A stretch of DNA of 64,000 nucleotides. It comes from Microcebus murinus. Lineage: Eukaryota; Chordata; Mammalia; Primates; Cheirogaleidae. Numbering within the stretch: position 1 is the stretch's first letter; each line of letters starts with the position of its first letter. The stretch spans positions 80,049,001-80,113,000 of the forward strand of contig NC_134106.1 in assembly GCF_040939455.1 (NCBI RefSeq). The letters run 5' to 3'. Positions 1 through 29,769 of the stretch are shown here, in pieces. The notes under the pieces are model-generated. The model saw only the letters and a list, made by a program, of their open reading frames with translations, was not told the origin of the DNA and made no database searches. The translations under genes and the position numbers were made by a program.

Positions 1-655
1 TGAACACATGGCTTAGAGTCTCACCATTACTTCAAGTAAAAACACCCCTCACGGGTGCCACCTCCCTACCGGCGCTCTCAGGGCTCAGGAACTGCTGGCC
101 AGCTACTCCCTCCGCCCCCGCACCCCTTCTCCACCTGTGTTCTGGAACCTGCCCTCTCTCATCAGTAACTAAACACCCTCCCACCCATCCCAGCTCCTGA
201 CACACCAGTGACAAATCCTGTAATTGTGGTGCCGCCACAACACCCAAGCACCTGCTCAGCCGGACCCCAACCTAAGTGCCTGCTAGCCTCCAACCCATCG
301 CTTCACCCCCATGGACACATCATCGACCAGCAATACACCGATGTGTCTGATGCATCCTGTAATGCCCAGCTCAGCCGCCCCTCTCAAGTCCACTCCCTCC
401 ATCTTCCTGCTTCCACCTGACATGGGACGTATTACTCCTCTATGCTCCCACAGACGGCACCTCAAACATGCCTCTCTTGCCATGTTGTGTCTGTGTGTAT
501 GCCCTGGCCCCACCAGTTCACAAAGAGAAATCCCCAAGAGCTCATGAGTGGAGCAGCTGTGTCTTATTCATCTTTGTCTCTCCAGAGCCAAGCTCAGGTC
601 TAACACCTTAGATGGCAATTCTTTGATCAATGCTTGCCGAATGAATGAAAATAAG
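1..655. other. Left-edge intronic sequence ending in an L2-like tail
   Basis: This lies in RNF149 intron 5, assuming the usual gene structure. Positions 1-540 are C-rich with short open frames on both strands but no recognisable domain and no match to the expected RNF149 C-terminus. About 565-655 looks like the 3' tail of an L2 element on the plus strand ('tcatctttgtctctccag' ... 'gaatgaatgaaa'). Confidence 0.45.
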
Positions 656-1526
656 TGGCACACTGAAGTGGGTCCAGCTGCAAACCAAAAGATGGCCTTT
701 AAAGTCTGTGTGAAGGACTACTGGTGACTCTCACTATGGCTATGAGGAAATAGAGAACTAGCTACTACAAGAAAGCATGTCAATTAAAAATCCAATGCAG
801 AAGGGGCTGATGGGTCTAAATAAAATAGCATATTGTCTAAAAATGGAAAATTTAAAGGCAAGATAAGCAAATTTCTTAGATTAAAGTAACTATAGGTTCT
901 ATTCTTAAAAAAATAATCATTCTGGATATACATACTATATTAATATATATTATAGCTTTCTGAAATTAACATTCTAAGCAACTCAACCATATGTAAGATG
1001 AAGAATTTTGATTTTTAATATAAGAATACATATGTAGCTATATTTCCAAAAAGAAAACTCATGAGGATTAAAGTCTTTGTGCTAAAGTCAGTGAGATTCC
1101 TTAAAACAACTTTGAACTTCAGGGGATATCTAATGAAGGAAAAAGTTCTAAAACTCCACTAAGAAAAAAATCTGTCAAGCTCCCTATATTTTATTATTTA
1201 AAATGCTGCTACTCAAAGGCTCATCCTTTCATCTAAGCTACAGTTTCTGGAGCAGAGAGAGGGGATGGACCAGGTTCACGAAGAAAGCATGTTATACCAT
1301 GCTAAACAGAGCTACAATTATTGAAAACCATGAATAAGTATAATTTAGAAATTTTCAAGGAAAGAAATTTTCTAGACAGCAAAACTCTCTGAGTTTCTAA
1401 TAAGATAGTTCTTGAATGCTGAACTTCCCCCTGCCTGTGTGCACATAGTGAGGACATTCTGGAACTCACATTTAAAAACCATAATTCACAGAGAATTATA
1501 GTAGTTATTAAGGGTGAGGCCTCTTG

Positions 1527-1790
1527 TTTTTTTTTTTTTTTTTGAGACAGAGTCTCACTCTGTTGCCTAGACTAGAGTGCCATGGCATCAGCCTAGCTCA
1601 CAGCAATCTCAAACTCCTGGGCTCAAGCGATCCTCTTGCCTCAGCCTCCCGGGTAGCTGGGATACAGGCATGCACCACCATGCCCAGCTAATTTTTTCTA
1701 TTTTTAGTTGTTTGGCTAATTTCTTTGTATATATAGTAGAGACGGGGTCTTGCCCTTGCTCAGGCTGGTCTTGAACTCCTGAGCTCAAGC
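1527..1790 (-). mobile_element. Alu, truncated at its 5' end
   Basis: Begins on the plus strand with a T run and 'gagacagagtctcactctg', the reverse complement of an Alu tail, and continues to 'ctcctgagctcaagc'. It then stops without the remaining Alu 5' part, so it is 5'-truncated. RNF149 intron 5. Confidence 0.9.
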
Positions 1791-1883
1791 CATGGGTCAA
1801 TTCTTTAGCCATGCCTTTACAGAAGCTTACACAGCCATAGCCATTATGGCTTAAAGCTGCATAAACTGATCATCATAAAATTT

Positions 1884-2205
1884 GCTGTGTGGTGGCTCAC
1901 ACCAGTAATCCTAGCATTTTGGAAGACAAGGTGGGACAATCACGGGAGAACAAGAATTCGAGACCAGCCTGAACAACACAGCAAGACTCCATCTCTACAA
2001 AAAAATAGAAAATTTAGCTGGGCACGGTGGCATGTGCCTATTGTCCTAGCTATTCAGGAAGCTGAGGCTGGGCTGGAGGATGGGTTGAGTCCAGGAGTTT
2101 GAAGTTGCAGTGAGCTATGATGATGCCATCGCACTCTAGCCCAAGCAACAGAAACAAGACCCTGTCTCAAAACAAACAAACAAAACCAACCAACCAACCC
2201 AAAAC
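1884..2205 (+). mobile_element. Alu, plus orientation, diverged
   Basis: Starts near 'gtggctcacaccagtaatcc' and ends in an A-rich tail with simple 'aaac' and 'aacc' repeats. Both arms are present. Divergence from the intact Alus here is high, so it is an older copy. Confidence 0.88.
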
Positions 2206-2207
2206 CT

Positions 2208-2548
2208 GGCCAGGTGCGGTGGCTCACGCCTATAATCCTAGCACTCTGGGAGGCTGAGATGGGTGGATAGTTTGAGCTCAGAAGTTAGTGAACAGACAGA
2301 GCAAGAGCGAGACCCTATCTCTACTAAAAAAAAATAAGCTGGACAAGCAAAAATATATAGAAAAAATTAGCTGGGCATGGTGGTGCATGCCTATAGTCCC
2401 AGCTACCCAGGAGGCTGAGGCAGGATGGCTTGAGCCCAGGAGTTTGAGATTGCTGTGAGCTAGGCTGATGCCACGGCACTCTAGCCTGGGCAACGGAGTG
2501 AGACTCTGTCTCAAAAATAAATAAATAAAAATAAAAATAAATAAAAAA
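2208..2548 (+). mobile_element. Alu, plus orientation, full length
   Basis: Runs from 'ggccaggtgcggtggctcac' to an 'aaataaataaataaa' tail. It abuts the preceding Alu, giving two head-to-tail copies. The AT-rich linker in the right arm is the strepsirrhine form. Confidence 0.92.
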
Positions 2549-2794
2549 TTTTAAAAACCACAAAACGCTATAGTTTTTAATTCTATAATAAACTCTATCT
2601 ATAAAATACTCTAAAAATATGTTTAGCAGCCAGAAAAATATCATTTGATAAATTACTTTTTCTCGAAGATCTTTATTTAAAAACTTTATTATTAATAGTA
2701 TTTTGAGACATTAATAATAGATTGTATGGAGACTCTAAAAACAAAATAATATAACCACCTAGAAAAAGCTATTTTTTCCCTCTATGTCCCCCTC

Positions 2795-3010
2795 TTTGGG
2801 TAGAGTGTAAACCCTGGAATTAAGCAAACTTGAATTTGAAGGCTGATTCTCGTTAATGAGCTGTGTGACCTCACATCAGTTATGTAACTTCTCTAAGCTT
2901 GAGTATCTTATTAGCAGAATAGGGATAGTAACAGTTTCATAGACCAGCCATGAGGATCAAACATAATTATGTATATAAGGCATCAGCACATGGCTACCTA
3001 CTATTATGAT
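2795..3010 (+). repeat. MIR SINE
   Basis: Contains the MIR core-like 'gagctgtgtgacctcacatc' and 'taacttctctaagcttgagt' followed by the usual 'gaatagggatagtaacag' segment, in sense order. Diverged. Confidence 0.75.
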
Positions 3011-3540
3011 CTCTCTTCCACTTTGCCCTCATGTCTTCTGAGGAAGGTCCCTATGACCATCTAAGTATCACAAACTGATGGGCCAAACTCAATGCAGGAC
3101 AAATTTCCCCAGCACTATTTGAAACCCAGGAATGGGGAGAACTGATACCAAGAAGTGTTGGCTTCAATTTCCTCACATGTAAAATGTGTACATTAAGCCA
3201 GAAAATTTATGAGGTGCCTTAGATTTCAAATATTTTATGATTATTGTTTATACAAAACTAATGGGCATATATACATTCTGCAGTGTAGTAAACCAAAACA
3301 TATTGCTCATGGTTCTCTCTGAGAAACATCTAGCATATTATTCTATCATCATAAATTTAGTGCATTGATTTTTTTGGACTGCCTTTAGATTTAATTTCTA
3401 ATAAAGTAATTTCTTCAGAGAACCACAAGGATGTTATAAGGTGCATTTCGCCCATTCCTCTTGCCTCTGGTCAATAATGAAATCTAATCACTCAGGAAGA
3501 ACTGGGGCAGAGATTGAATAAAAACAAAAACGTAACAAAC

Positions 3541-21638
<18,098 letters not shown>

Positions 21639-22198
21639 GGCCGCACCGCCGGGCTGACGAGACGGGATGAGGGGCGGGGGTCGCGCGTCAGGCGGCCCGC
21701 AGGGAGCGCGCGGGCTAGGCCGCTGAGGAGCTCAGAGACTCCACAGCCCGCCAACCGCCGCGGATTCCAGCCCCAGTGAGACTAGGCGGGGGCGGGGCCT
21801 CGGCGCAAGCGCACCTGGCGGCGCGGAGTGGGGCAGGCGGTGGAAGGCGGGGTCAACCCTGGCCCCGCCCCGCCCGACTCGCGGCGGCGTGCGCAGGCGT
21901 GACGGGCTGGCTGCCGCCAAGTGTCTGGCTCTGGGCGGTCCCGGGGCCCTCAGGAACTCGTGGGCTGAGGCGAGGGCCTGCGCCAGTCAGGAACCCCTGG
22001 GGCAGGGGAGAGCCTACGCTGTCGGACGTCTAGCACCCCTGAAGCCAGAGGAAGTAACCCATAGAGAAACAGGCAGCTTCCCTGGGGGCGGGCGTGGGAC
22101 CGCCGTTGTGAAATCGCTCAACAGAAGTTTGTGAAGTTTACTGTGCAAGGCACATGGCAAAGGCCCTGATTTCTAAACCATTTCATACGCCTTTTCAC

Positions 22199-22533
22199 AA
22201 GCGCGGTAGCTCAGCCCTGTAATCCCAGCGCTCTGGGAGCCCGCGGTGGCGTGAGGATCGCTGAGGCCAGGAATTGAAGACCAGCCTGAGCAACATAGGG
22301 AGACCAGTCTCTACCAAAAACAACAACAACAAAAAAAATAGCAGGGCGTGGTGGTGTGCGTTTGTAGTCTTAGCTACTGGAGAGGCTGAGGCAGCAGGAT
22401 TCCTTGAGTCTCGGAGTTTGAGGTCGCTGTGATCTATGATGGTGCCACTACACTCCAGCCTAGGCGATAGAGCTAGATACGGTCACACAAAACACTCCAC
22501 AAACATTCTGTAAAAAAAAAAAAAAAAAAAAAT
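22199..22533 (+). mobile_element. Alu, plus orientation
   Basis: From 'gcgcggtagctcagccctgt' through 'cactccagcctaggcgatag' to a poly-A run at 22512-22532. The middle carries 'aacaacaacaac'. It starts about 200 bp beyond the CpG island, upstream of RNF149. Confidence 0.9.
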
Positions 22534-23250
22534 CCAAAGCTAAAGCACCATTTTGCCCAGTTGTCTTTTGTTAAGAACTTTTTAATGCTAATTGATTTGC
22601 TATCACTTCTCTCAAGTATTCACAGCAACTCTTATGGTATTTCATGTATAATCTGTAATTTTGAAATAAGTACATCCAACTACTTAATTTAAATGAACAC
22701 TTAAATTGTACATTAATAATAAAAGAGGAAAGGATTTGTTTGGAAATACCAATAAATGCTAGGTGACACAGAGTCTGTATAAACTTGCGTTGTGTAAAAA
22801 GCCTACTGCTGACGGTAAAGAAGTTGAGAACATTGGTTTTTGACTGACTCATCTTCCTGCTTTCCTCAGGATCTATAATTGTAGGAAGTAGGTTGTTGCC
22901 GCTCACATCACATGTTTTTGTTGGGCTTTAAACCCCTTCAGTTTCCTCTTTGTTATAAATCTTTCTTGGATTGCGTCTGTGCTCCAAAATGCAGCATGAC
23001 CAACAATTTACGAGGTTTCCTTGAATTTGGAAAGGGTCCCAGGCAAGGCTTTCTCCTTGTCGCAGACCTAGAACAAGGGAGGTAAACTATGGTGATCTAT
23101 GCAGGCTGGGAACAGGTCCTAGGTAACCACCCCTCCCCAACTCTAGCAAAATAAAACGAACTGTACTTCCCAAAATGTGTCTTTGCAGTTTCATGCCATG
23201 TGTTGCAAATTCATTTCCTTCTTCTTCAAATGATCTCTTGCTCCTGGTTC
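22534..23250. other. No feature recognised (intergenic)
   Basis: AT-rich single-copy-looking sequence. A 111-codon minus-strand frame at 22571-22906 shows no domain or familiar motif and is treated as chance. Confidence 0.4.
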
Positions 23251-23254
23251 TTGT

Positions 23255-23560
23255 CCTGGCAAACACCAAGTCAGTCTTCAAGTTTTAACTCAAAAGCTGT
23301 TTCTTCTGTGAAAACCTGCCCTGCTTAACTAGAGGCAAACTTAGGTGCTCCTCCAAGTTTTCATGTGGCTTGTGTATGTTATGCTTGCACATTAACACTG
23401 TACCAGCAATACTGCTTCCCCAGTACAGTTTTTGGCCTTTTTTTTTTTTTTTTTTAATGTTGTGACCTTCTCAAGGGCCAGGATTGTGTCTTGACTCTTT
23501 TCAGGAGCCTATCTCAACTAGCACAGTGTTGTACATGTAATCAATGTTTGTAAAATGAGC
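23255..23560 (+). repeat. L2 fragment interrupted by a T run
   Basis: 'gtgaaaacctgccctgctta' and 'tctcaagggccaggattgtg' ending in 'gtacatgtaatcaatgtttg' follow L2 order on the plus strand. A long T run occupies 23437-23455. Confidence 0.5.
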
Positions 23561-23764
23561 AGAATGGCTCTTTTGTTGTTGTTCCAGGGTTCAGGACTCA
23601 TGATTGGCTACAGGCTTGTTGCTCAGGGTAAAAAGAACAGACCTTACAGCTATTGAGCCCTTAGGCCCAGCACAGCTTCTTGGTGTTTATTTTTTAATTT
23701 TTTACCCCTTACTCTTAGAGGGAGTGGGAGGAAAAGGAGGATGTTGTTATCCTTTCTTTGATTT

Positions 23765-23923
23765 TATTATTGAAAATTTCAAACATTTCTGGAAGTAGAG
23801 AGACTGGTATAATGAAGCTTTATGGACTATAACTTAAGTTCAAGAATGATCAACTCATGGCTGATTTGATTTCAAGTATACTCCCAGCTACTTCCTCTCT
23901 CTCCCAATGGCTGATTTTGAAGG
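23765..23923 (+). repeat. Old L1M fragment, left of nested LTR
   Basis: 'tgaaaatttcaaacatttct' and 'gtagagagactggtataatg' are typical of old L1 pieces. The sequence is broken at the AAGG at 23920-23923 by the LTR and continues at 24373. Confidence 0.6.
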
Positions 23924-24372
23924 TGTGAAATGAAATAATTCAAACTTAAAGCTGTTGGACCTTTAAATTATTTCTGAGCCTTGAGAGGAATGTGGCTATA
24001 TGGCCCGAGTCACATGACACACAGCTGCAACTTCTGCCCTTTTTCCTGTAAATAATCAGGAAGAGAAAGCAGCACCAGAGATAAGACCCCCTCAGATCTT
24101 TATCCATCCTCACAAAATAATAAAGTAATCTTCCTTGGAATGTAGCTATCTGTAACCAGACAACTATGCACTGGTTCTTGTGTGGAAAATGAAATCCTGC
24201 TAAAACTTCTCTGTCACTGCCTATATAATTGAAACCTTAACTTTTCCAGTTTGGAACACTGAAACCATTTGTTTGGAGTCTGTGTTTCCTGGATAGTTAT
24301 CCTCAAATTTTGCACTCTAATAAACCCTATACTTAATCATATTTTTCGGAATCTCATTATTTAAAGTTGACA
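23924..24372 (+). mobile_element. Solo LTR, ERV class I-like (449 bp)
   Basis: Begins TGTGAAATG and ends GTTGACA (TG...CA), and is flanked by the 4-bp duplication AAGG (23920-23923 and 24373-24376). Removing it restores an uninterrupted old L1 ('gattttgaaggaaatctcat'). A TATA-like 'ctatataa' lies near 24222 and an AATAAA signal at 24319-24324, in the order expected of a plus-orientation LTR. No internal retroviral genes are present on either side, so this is a solo LTR. The family is not named from sequence alone. Confidence 0.85.
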
Positions 24373-25330
24373 AAGGAAATCTCATTATGTCATTTTATTT
24401 GTAAACATTTTAATGTATACCTTTAAAGGATAGGAACTCTGTAATACTATCATCACATTTAAAAAATTGACCAAAGTTCAAAGATATCACTGAATATCCA
24501 TTCAACACATAAATTTCCCTGATTGTCTCCTGTTATTTTACATTTAATTTGTTTGGATCAAGATTCACACATTGCATTAGATTGAAGTGTCTCTGAAGTT
24601 TCTTTTATTCACAGGTTTTATTCTTTTCAATTTTTTTGGAAGAATTCAGTTGATTTGTTCTGTATAATTTCCTACAGTCTGAATTCGATTACATCCTTGT
24701 GGTGGCATTTAAGATATTCTTCTGTCCCCAGCATTTCCTGTGAACTGGTAGTTAGATCAAGAGGTCTGACCTGATAGGGGTTTGATTTGGAGGCAATGAT
24801 ATTCATAGGTGGTGCTGTGTACTTCTGTCTGGAGATACATCATCTTGGGGTGGCTTCCTTTTTGTAATATCAATGTCCATTGATGAACTTTACCTAAATC
24901 TATTATTTCATTAAGGGTTTGTGAAATGGTGATACTGTAATTCTATCATTCTTCATTTATTAGCTGGAATATGTCTTCAAAGGGAATGTACCCCTCAACA
25001 AATAGGGGTTACCCTGAGCTACAGTTTGTAGAGAGGTAGGTTAAATGATTGATTCTTTTATTTATCAGTTATAAGAATAATGAATCTTTAGTTCTCCACT
25101 TAATAGAATGCTTTAAAGTTACCATTAACAATTCATGAATTTAGCATACTTGATGGAATTTAATCCTTTACAGTTATTATTCTTATCGAAGCACAAATTA
25201 TCCCATTGCTGGCCAGTCTCTCCAGGTTGGCTACTAAATCCGCTTGATGAACCCCTTGGATTTCTTCCTTGCTTTCTGAAGTCAGCCAAGAATTAGCCAT
25301 TTCTTTAAGTAGCCCTGTTTTATTTTAGTA
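24373..25330 (+). repeat. Old L1M fragment, right of nested LTR
   Basis: Continues the L1 with 'aaggaaatctcattatgtca', 'gtaaacattttaatgtatac' and 'gaatatccattcaacacata'. It becomes too diverged to follow by about 25.3 kb. Confidence 0.55.
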
Positions 25331-25384
25331 GGAATGATATTTAGAGGTCACAGTCCCCTGGCTTTCTTTCCTTTCATTAATTAT

Positions 25385-26112
25385 ATAAATAATGCATGCT
25401 TATCATAAAAACTCAGAAAACATAAATAAATTGAAAAGAGGTTAAAAATATCACACTTATACAAGAGAAACACTGTTAAATTTTGGTGAAATATATTCCA
25501 GAGTTTTCTGTATTCATGTATATATTTTTTACATGACAAAATACTATGCATATTTTGGGTAATTTGCCTTTTAAAAACTCAGCAAAATCTCAAAAACATT
25601 TTTTTTGTACCATGAAAACACTTCCCCAAGATAATTTAAATAGCTACTGGTATTTCATCATTTGAAATCAACACTGTTTCTTACTCAATTCCTGTTCCTG
25701 GACATATAAGTTGTTTTCTATTTTTCCATATTATAAATGAAATTTTAATTTATTCTTTAATTATAAATGATAAATAAAAATTTCAGCAAGGCTGGAACTA
25801 TTGTGTATGATATTGTATAACAATGGTTACATGACATCATACATTTGGCAAAACCATAGAACTGTACAACACAAAGAGTGAACCCTAATGTAACCTGTGG
25901 GCTTCAGTTAATGATAATATATGAATATTCATAAATTCATTAATGTTCATCAATTGTAACCAATTAACCACACCAAAGCAAGATATTAATAGGGGAAATT
26001 GTAGGGCATGAGGGGTAGGGAGTATATGGAAACTCTGTACCCTCTACTCAATTTTTCTGCAAACCTAAAACTGCTTTGAGAAATAAAAATCTATTTCCAT
26101 TTGTTAATTAAA
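25385..26112 (+). repeat. Old L1M fragments including a 3' end
   Basis: About 25385-25760 resembles the old L1 'aaataatgcatgcttatcat ... gttgttttctatttttcc' segment. About 25850-26100 is an L1M 3' end ('ctgtaccctctactcaattt', 'cctaaaactgctttgagaaa') like the one at 34.8 kb. Confidence 0.55.
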
Positions 26113-26545
26113 ATATAAAAACAAAACAAAAAAATCAAGCCTGTCTTTCCCTTCCTCTCCATTCTGACAATTGGTCTGGAGCAGAGCCAGGCAAAGATAG
26201 TTTTTAAAAGGATCTCAGGTATTGCAAATGTGAGGAAAGGTCAAGCCACTGCCTTAATTGGTATTGATGAACCTATAGGTTTTACCCAGCTCCTGTCATA
26301 GAACAGTGACATCAGATTCTCTGGAGGTGGGACCTGGGCTTCAACACTTTACAGAAGATTCCTCCAATGATTCTACTGTGCAGTCAGTCCTAGTATGAAA
26401 GAAGATGGATAATGATGATCAATTGCTTCAGTTCAGCCCTAGTCCAGGCCCAAAGCAGCACTGAAGGGGGTGTCCAGGAGCTTCTTCCTTGCAAGTGCAT
26501 CCGGACAAGGCAAGCAATGGAGTGTAGCCACGTAGTCTGTTCTAA

Positions 26546-26738
26546 TGGCTCTCAAATAGTGGCCCTTGGACCAACATCACCCGAGAATTTTTCAGAAATG
26601 CAAATTTCTGGGGTTCCACCCCAGACCTACTGAAGCAGAAAATGAGAGGGGTGAAAAAGTGGGGGTCAGCAGTTTGTGTTTTGACACACCCTGCAGGTGA
26701 TTCTGATAAACATCCACATTTGAGAACCACTGATCTAA
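26546..26738 (+). mobile_element. MER5A-like hAT DNA element
   Basis: Ends read 'ggctctcaaatagtggccct' and 'catttgagaaccactg', and the middle has 'ccaccccagacctactgaag'. These match the MER5A non-autonomous hAT-Charlie element, almost full length. Small frames over this area are not genes. Confidence 0.75.
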
Positions 26739-27382
26739 TTTCATAAGACAATTCCTCTTGGTACCTGGATTTTGACCTTGCCCCTTGAGAAATGATAAGC
26801 CATAGCATTATGCTTATATATGGCTTTCTTTGCAAGAGCCCCCATCTTAGCTGTAATTTATTATTACTCTTAATGGAGTTCCAACTTTCAAAGTTGAATT
26901 AAGGAACTGATTTAATTGTGCTACCAGGATAGCTTTTGTTTTTTCTTTTTTTGCCTGTGTCTGGATAAAGCTTTTTTTTTTAACCTCTACTCCCCATCCC
27001 CTACCATTCCCGCCTTTTAACCTTTAACTTATTGCCAAGCGATATTAATGAGAAAAGTTGTAATTCTGTGTAGGCCTACTCAAATAACACTGTAGAAATG
27101 AATGCAGGGCTATCTATCAGTGTGGTCAAGGGTTTCCTTCACAGTATGCAAAATAAAAACCCTAATAAAGAATGCTTCAGAGAGTGAGGCTGATATAGAA
27201 TAGCAAGTGTCATTCTTGACCCTGAATATGAATATGAAATTGAAGAATTTCATATTCATCAGAATGGTTTGTCTCATTTATTGACTTTGTCACACATGTA
27301 GTAGGGAAGACTCTCAGTCCACAATCTCAGGTGTGCAAGAATTCTCCAGTTCTTTGTTCTTTTGGGTGGTGTTGTTTTTGTT

Positions 27383-27550
27383 TTGTTTTATTTATTAGAA
27401 ATGGGGTCTGGATGTGCTGCCCAGGCTGAAATGCAGTGGCTATTCATAGATGAGATCATAGTGCACTAGAGCCTCGAATTCCTGGGCTCAAGTGATCCGC
27501 CTGCCTCAGCCTCTTGAGTAGCTGAACTACAGGCCACTGTGCCCATGTCC
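27383..27550 (-). mobile_element. Alu monomer-like fragment, old
   Basis: 'aatggggtctggatgtgctg', 'cccaggctgaaatgcagtgg' and 'ctcaagtgatccgcctgcct' in antisense order. Only one arm is present (about 170 bp), consistent with a free left monomer or a broken Alu. Confidence 0.65.
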
Positions 27551-27949
27551 TTTTAAAGAAAAATAAATTGTACTGTAGGCTCTGTGCCCTGATGGGTGTC
27601 TCAGTCAACACAGGGACCCCTGAAAAGGCTGTAGGCCTCTATAGGATCCAGAATCCAAAGCGAGTGGATTGGGTAGGGGCTTCTGATTAGCAGCCTATTG
27701 TGTACACATTGCCACCTTCACTGTCTATGCACTGCTTCCCTACCTGTCATTGGGGCATAGGATAAGACAGTGCTACATCACCTGAGATTGCAACACCTTC
27801 TCAGGTGTAGCCCTGGAACCTTGTATGTCCAGGGGCCTGGCTTCCTCCTTCCTCCTCCTTCCCAAAGGTGTGCCACTCACCCTTCTTCTTCTGGAATCCT
27901 TCCTCTGACCAGACACTTTTCATACTTTGATGTGCATGTTCATGGCCTG

Positions 27950-28052
27950 AATAACTTGTTAAAACAGGTTCCTGGATCTCACCCTCAGAGATTCTGATTC
28001 CAGAGGTCATGGGGAGCTCATTAGTTCGAATTTCTAACAAGCCACAGGATCC
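27950..28052. mobile_element. MER5A-like fragment
   Basis: 'cttgttaaaacaggttcctg' and 'cagagattctgattccagag' are MER5A-like; only the central part remains. Confidence 0.5.
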
Positions 28053-28059
28053 TCAGAGG

Positions 28060-29450
28060 ATTACCTGTTCTGTAACACTGGCTGTGTCCTCTGCAGAGGG
28101 TGGAAGAGCCTTAGAACTGCTTTGTTATTTACTCTGCAAAACTTCCTGAGGCAAAGAAACGTCAAACTGGCACCTGCTCAAACTGGGTGTGGGATGATGT
28201 GGGCATGGAGGAGAGAAAAACAAATTAGTATTTCAAAATAAATACCGTAAATTTGAAATTAGGAAATTAAGTCCTACAAATAAACCATCACTTAATCTGA
28301 TTTTCATGTAGACTGTATACACACTGGAATTTTGTTGAGATTGGGGAAAAAAAGAAGCTTCTAAAGAGGCTTAAAACATTTTCCTGGACAGGGGACCTCA
28401 TGACAGCAGGAACCCGTGGCTTTTAGACTTGTATACTCAGATAAGCATAGATAGGAATGTATGACAACTTTTAAAAATATTAAAATGCACACTCACCTTA
28501 ACATTAGCCAGGTGTGGGTAAAAAAGGACTTGAACAGATACCATGTAATTGTTAATAGTGGTTGTTTGGGGTGTTGGTACTATTCTGAAAAATGTTCTGA
28601 ATTTAGTTTTATTATGAATTAAAAAATTATTTTCTCTACTTTGGACACCTTTTTTACTGGTATGCTTTTATTGCTAATAAAATTAGTATTACAAACCTAA
28701 GTAAAACCTGGATGTAGAGGTTTGCAAAATTTTTCTTGTTCTGTTTAGGGCATGTAGGTGTATGTTGGGGTAGGAGTGTAGGGCAAAGGATACCTGGAGG
28801 TCCAAAGAACAGACCTTTTCTAGGCCGTTCCAGTGAGTGTATCAAAGACATCAGATGGCTCGGCAGAGTCCCAAGAAGTGGCTGCTTTAGAGTGAACTTC
28901 TACTGGGTTATTCAAACCAGAAAATCTAGGGTGGCTCCCCAGATGAAGAAATCTCTCTAGGCTCATCTCAGTCTAGCATCTAGGCCCACAGTGGCTCCAG
29001 AATGGACCAGACTCTAATATGGGTCAGGAGTACCTACAGGCCTCTTAACTTTTCAATCTTTGTTTGAAGTTAGTACTAATGAAAGAGCCCATAAATATGG
29101 TACCAAAGCACAGGAGGGGGTAATTTAATAATGTTGGTCATTAGGTCATAAACTGGAACATTATCAAACAACCTTTCCAGGGGCTGAATTAAACTATAAT
29201 TAGACCTAGGCCTGAACACCCCTTTATACAGTAGCCTGTTGATTTTTGTTTGTTTGTTTTTACCTACTAACTATCTCTTTGGTCTTCTGAAAACTGCCTT
29301 AAAAATGATGGAGAAAACCTGATATCATTCTTCTATAGTTTTCCATAGTGAATTTTCAGGAAGAAAATTTCTGCAGCCATTCCTGGGTCCTGCAAATCTG
29401 TGATGCCAATTCCAGCATTCTCCCTTTGGATATGTTAAGCTGTCTGTGCT
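28060..29450. other. Intergenic, mostly unassigned
   Basis: No gene is seen. About 28500-28625 resembles an L1M 3' end ('gtaattgttaatagtggttg'). The rest has only short chance frames. Confidence 0.4.
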
Positions 29451-29454
29451 AGAC

Positions 29455-29765
29455 TAGGTCATTGCTATCCAAGAGACATATAATATGAGCTAAATTACAT
29501 ATGTAATTTAGAATGTTTGAGTAGCCATGTTGAAAAAAGTGAAAAGAAACAGGTAAAATTAATTTTAATATTATATTTCATTCAGCCCAAAATATTTCAA
29601 CATGTAAACTATATTAAAAATAGAGATAATTTATAATTTTTTGGTACTAAGTCTTTGAAATGCAGTGTGTGCTTTGCCCTTACAGCACATCTCCATCCAG
29701 AGGAGCCACATTTCAGGTGCTCAACAGCCAAATGTGGCTTATGGAACAGTGCAGGACCAGGTCAG
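29455..29765 (+). mobile_element. hAT-like DNA element (longer relative of those at 9.7 and 59.1 kb)
   Basis: 'ttgctatccaagagacatat', 'actaagtctttgaaatgcag' and 'cagccaaatgtggcttatgg' follow the order of a known short mammalian DNA transposon that ends in 'ccacatgtggcta'. The element is nearly complete but diverged. Confidence 0.55.
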
Positions 29766-29769
29766 TATG

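Noticed and set aside
1..550. Candidate last exons of RNF149
   Set aside because: None of the frames on either strand resembles the RNF149 C-terminal tail I recall, and no suitable acceptor plus frame was found.
22640..22720. Possible microRNA hairpin upstream of RNF149 (a human microRNA is annotated near this gene)
   Set aside because: A weak resemblance only; no convincing stem-loop could be drawn.
22571..22906. 111-codon minus-strand frame upstream of RNF149
   Set aside because: No recognisable motif and no homology I know; considered chance in AT-rich DNA.
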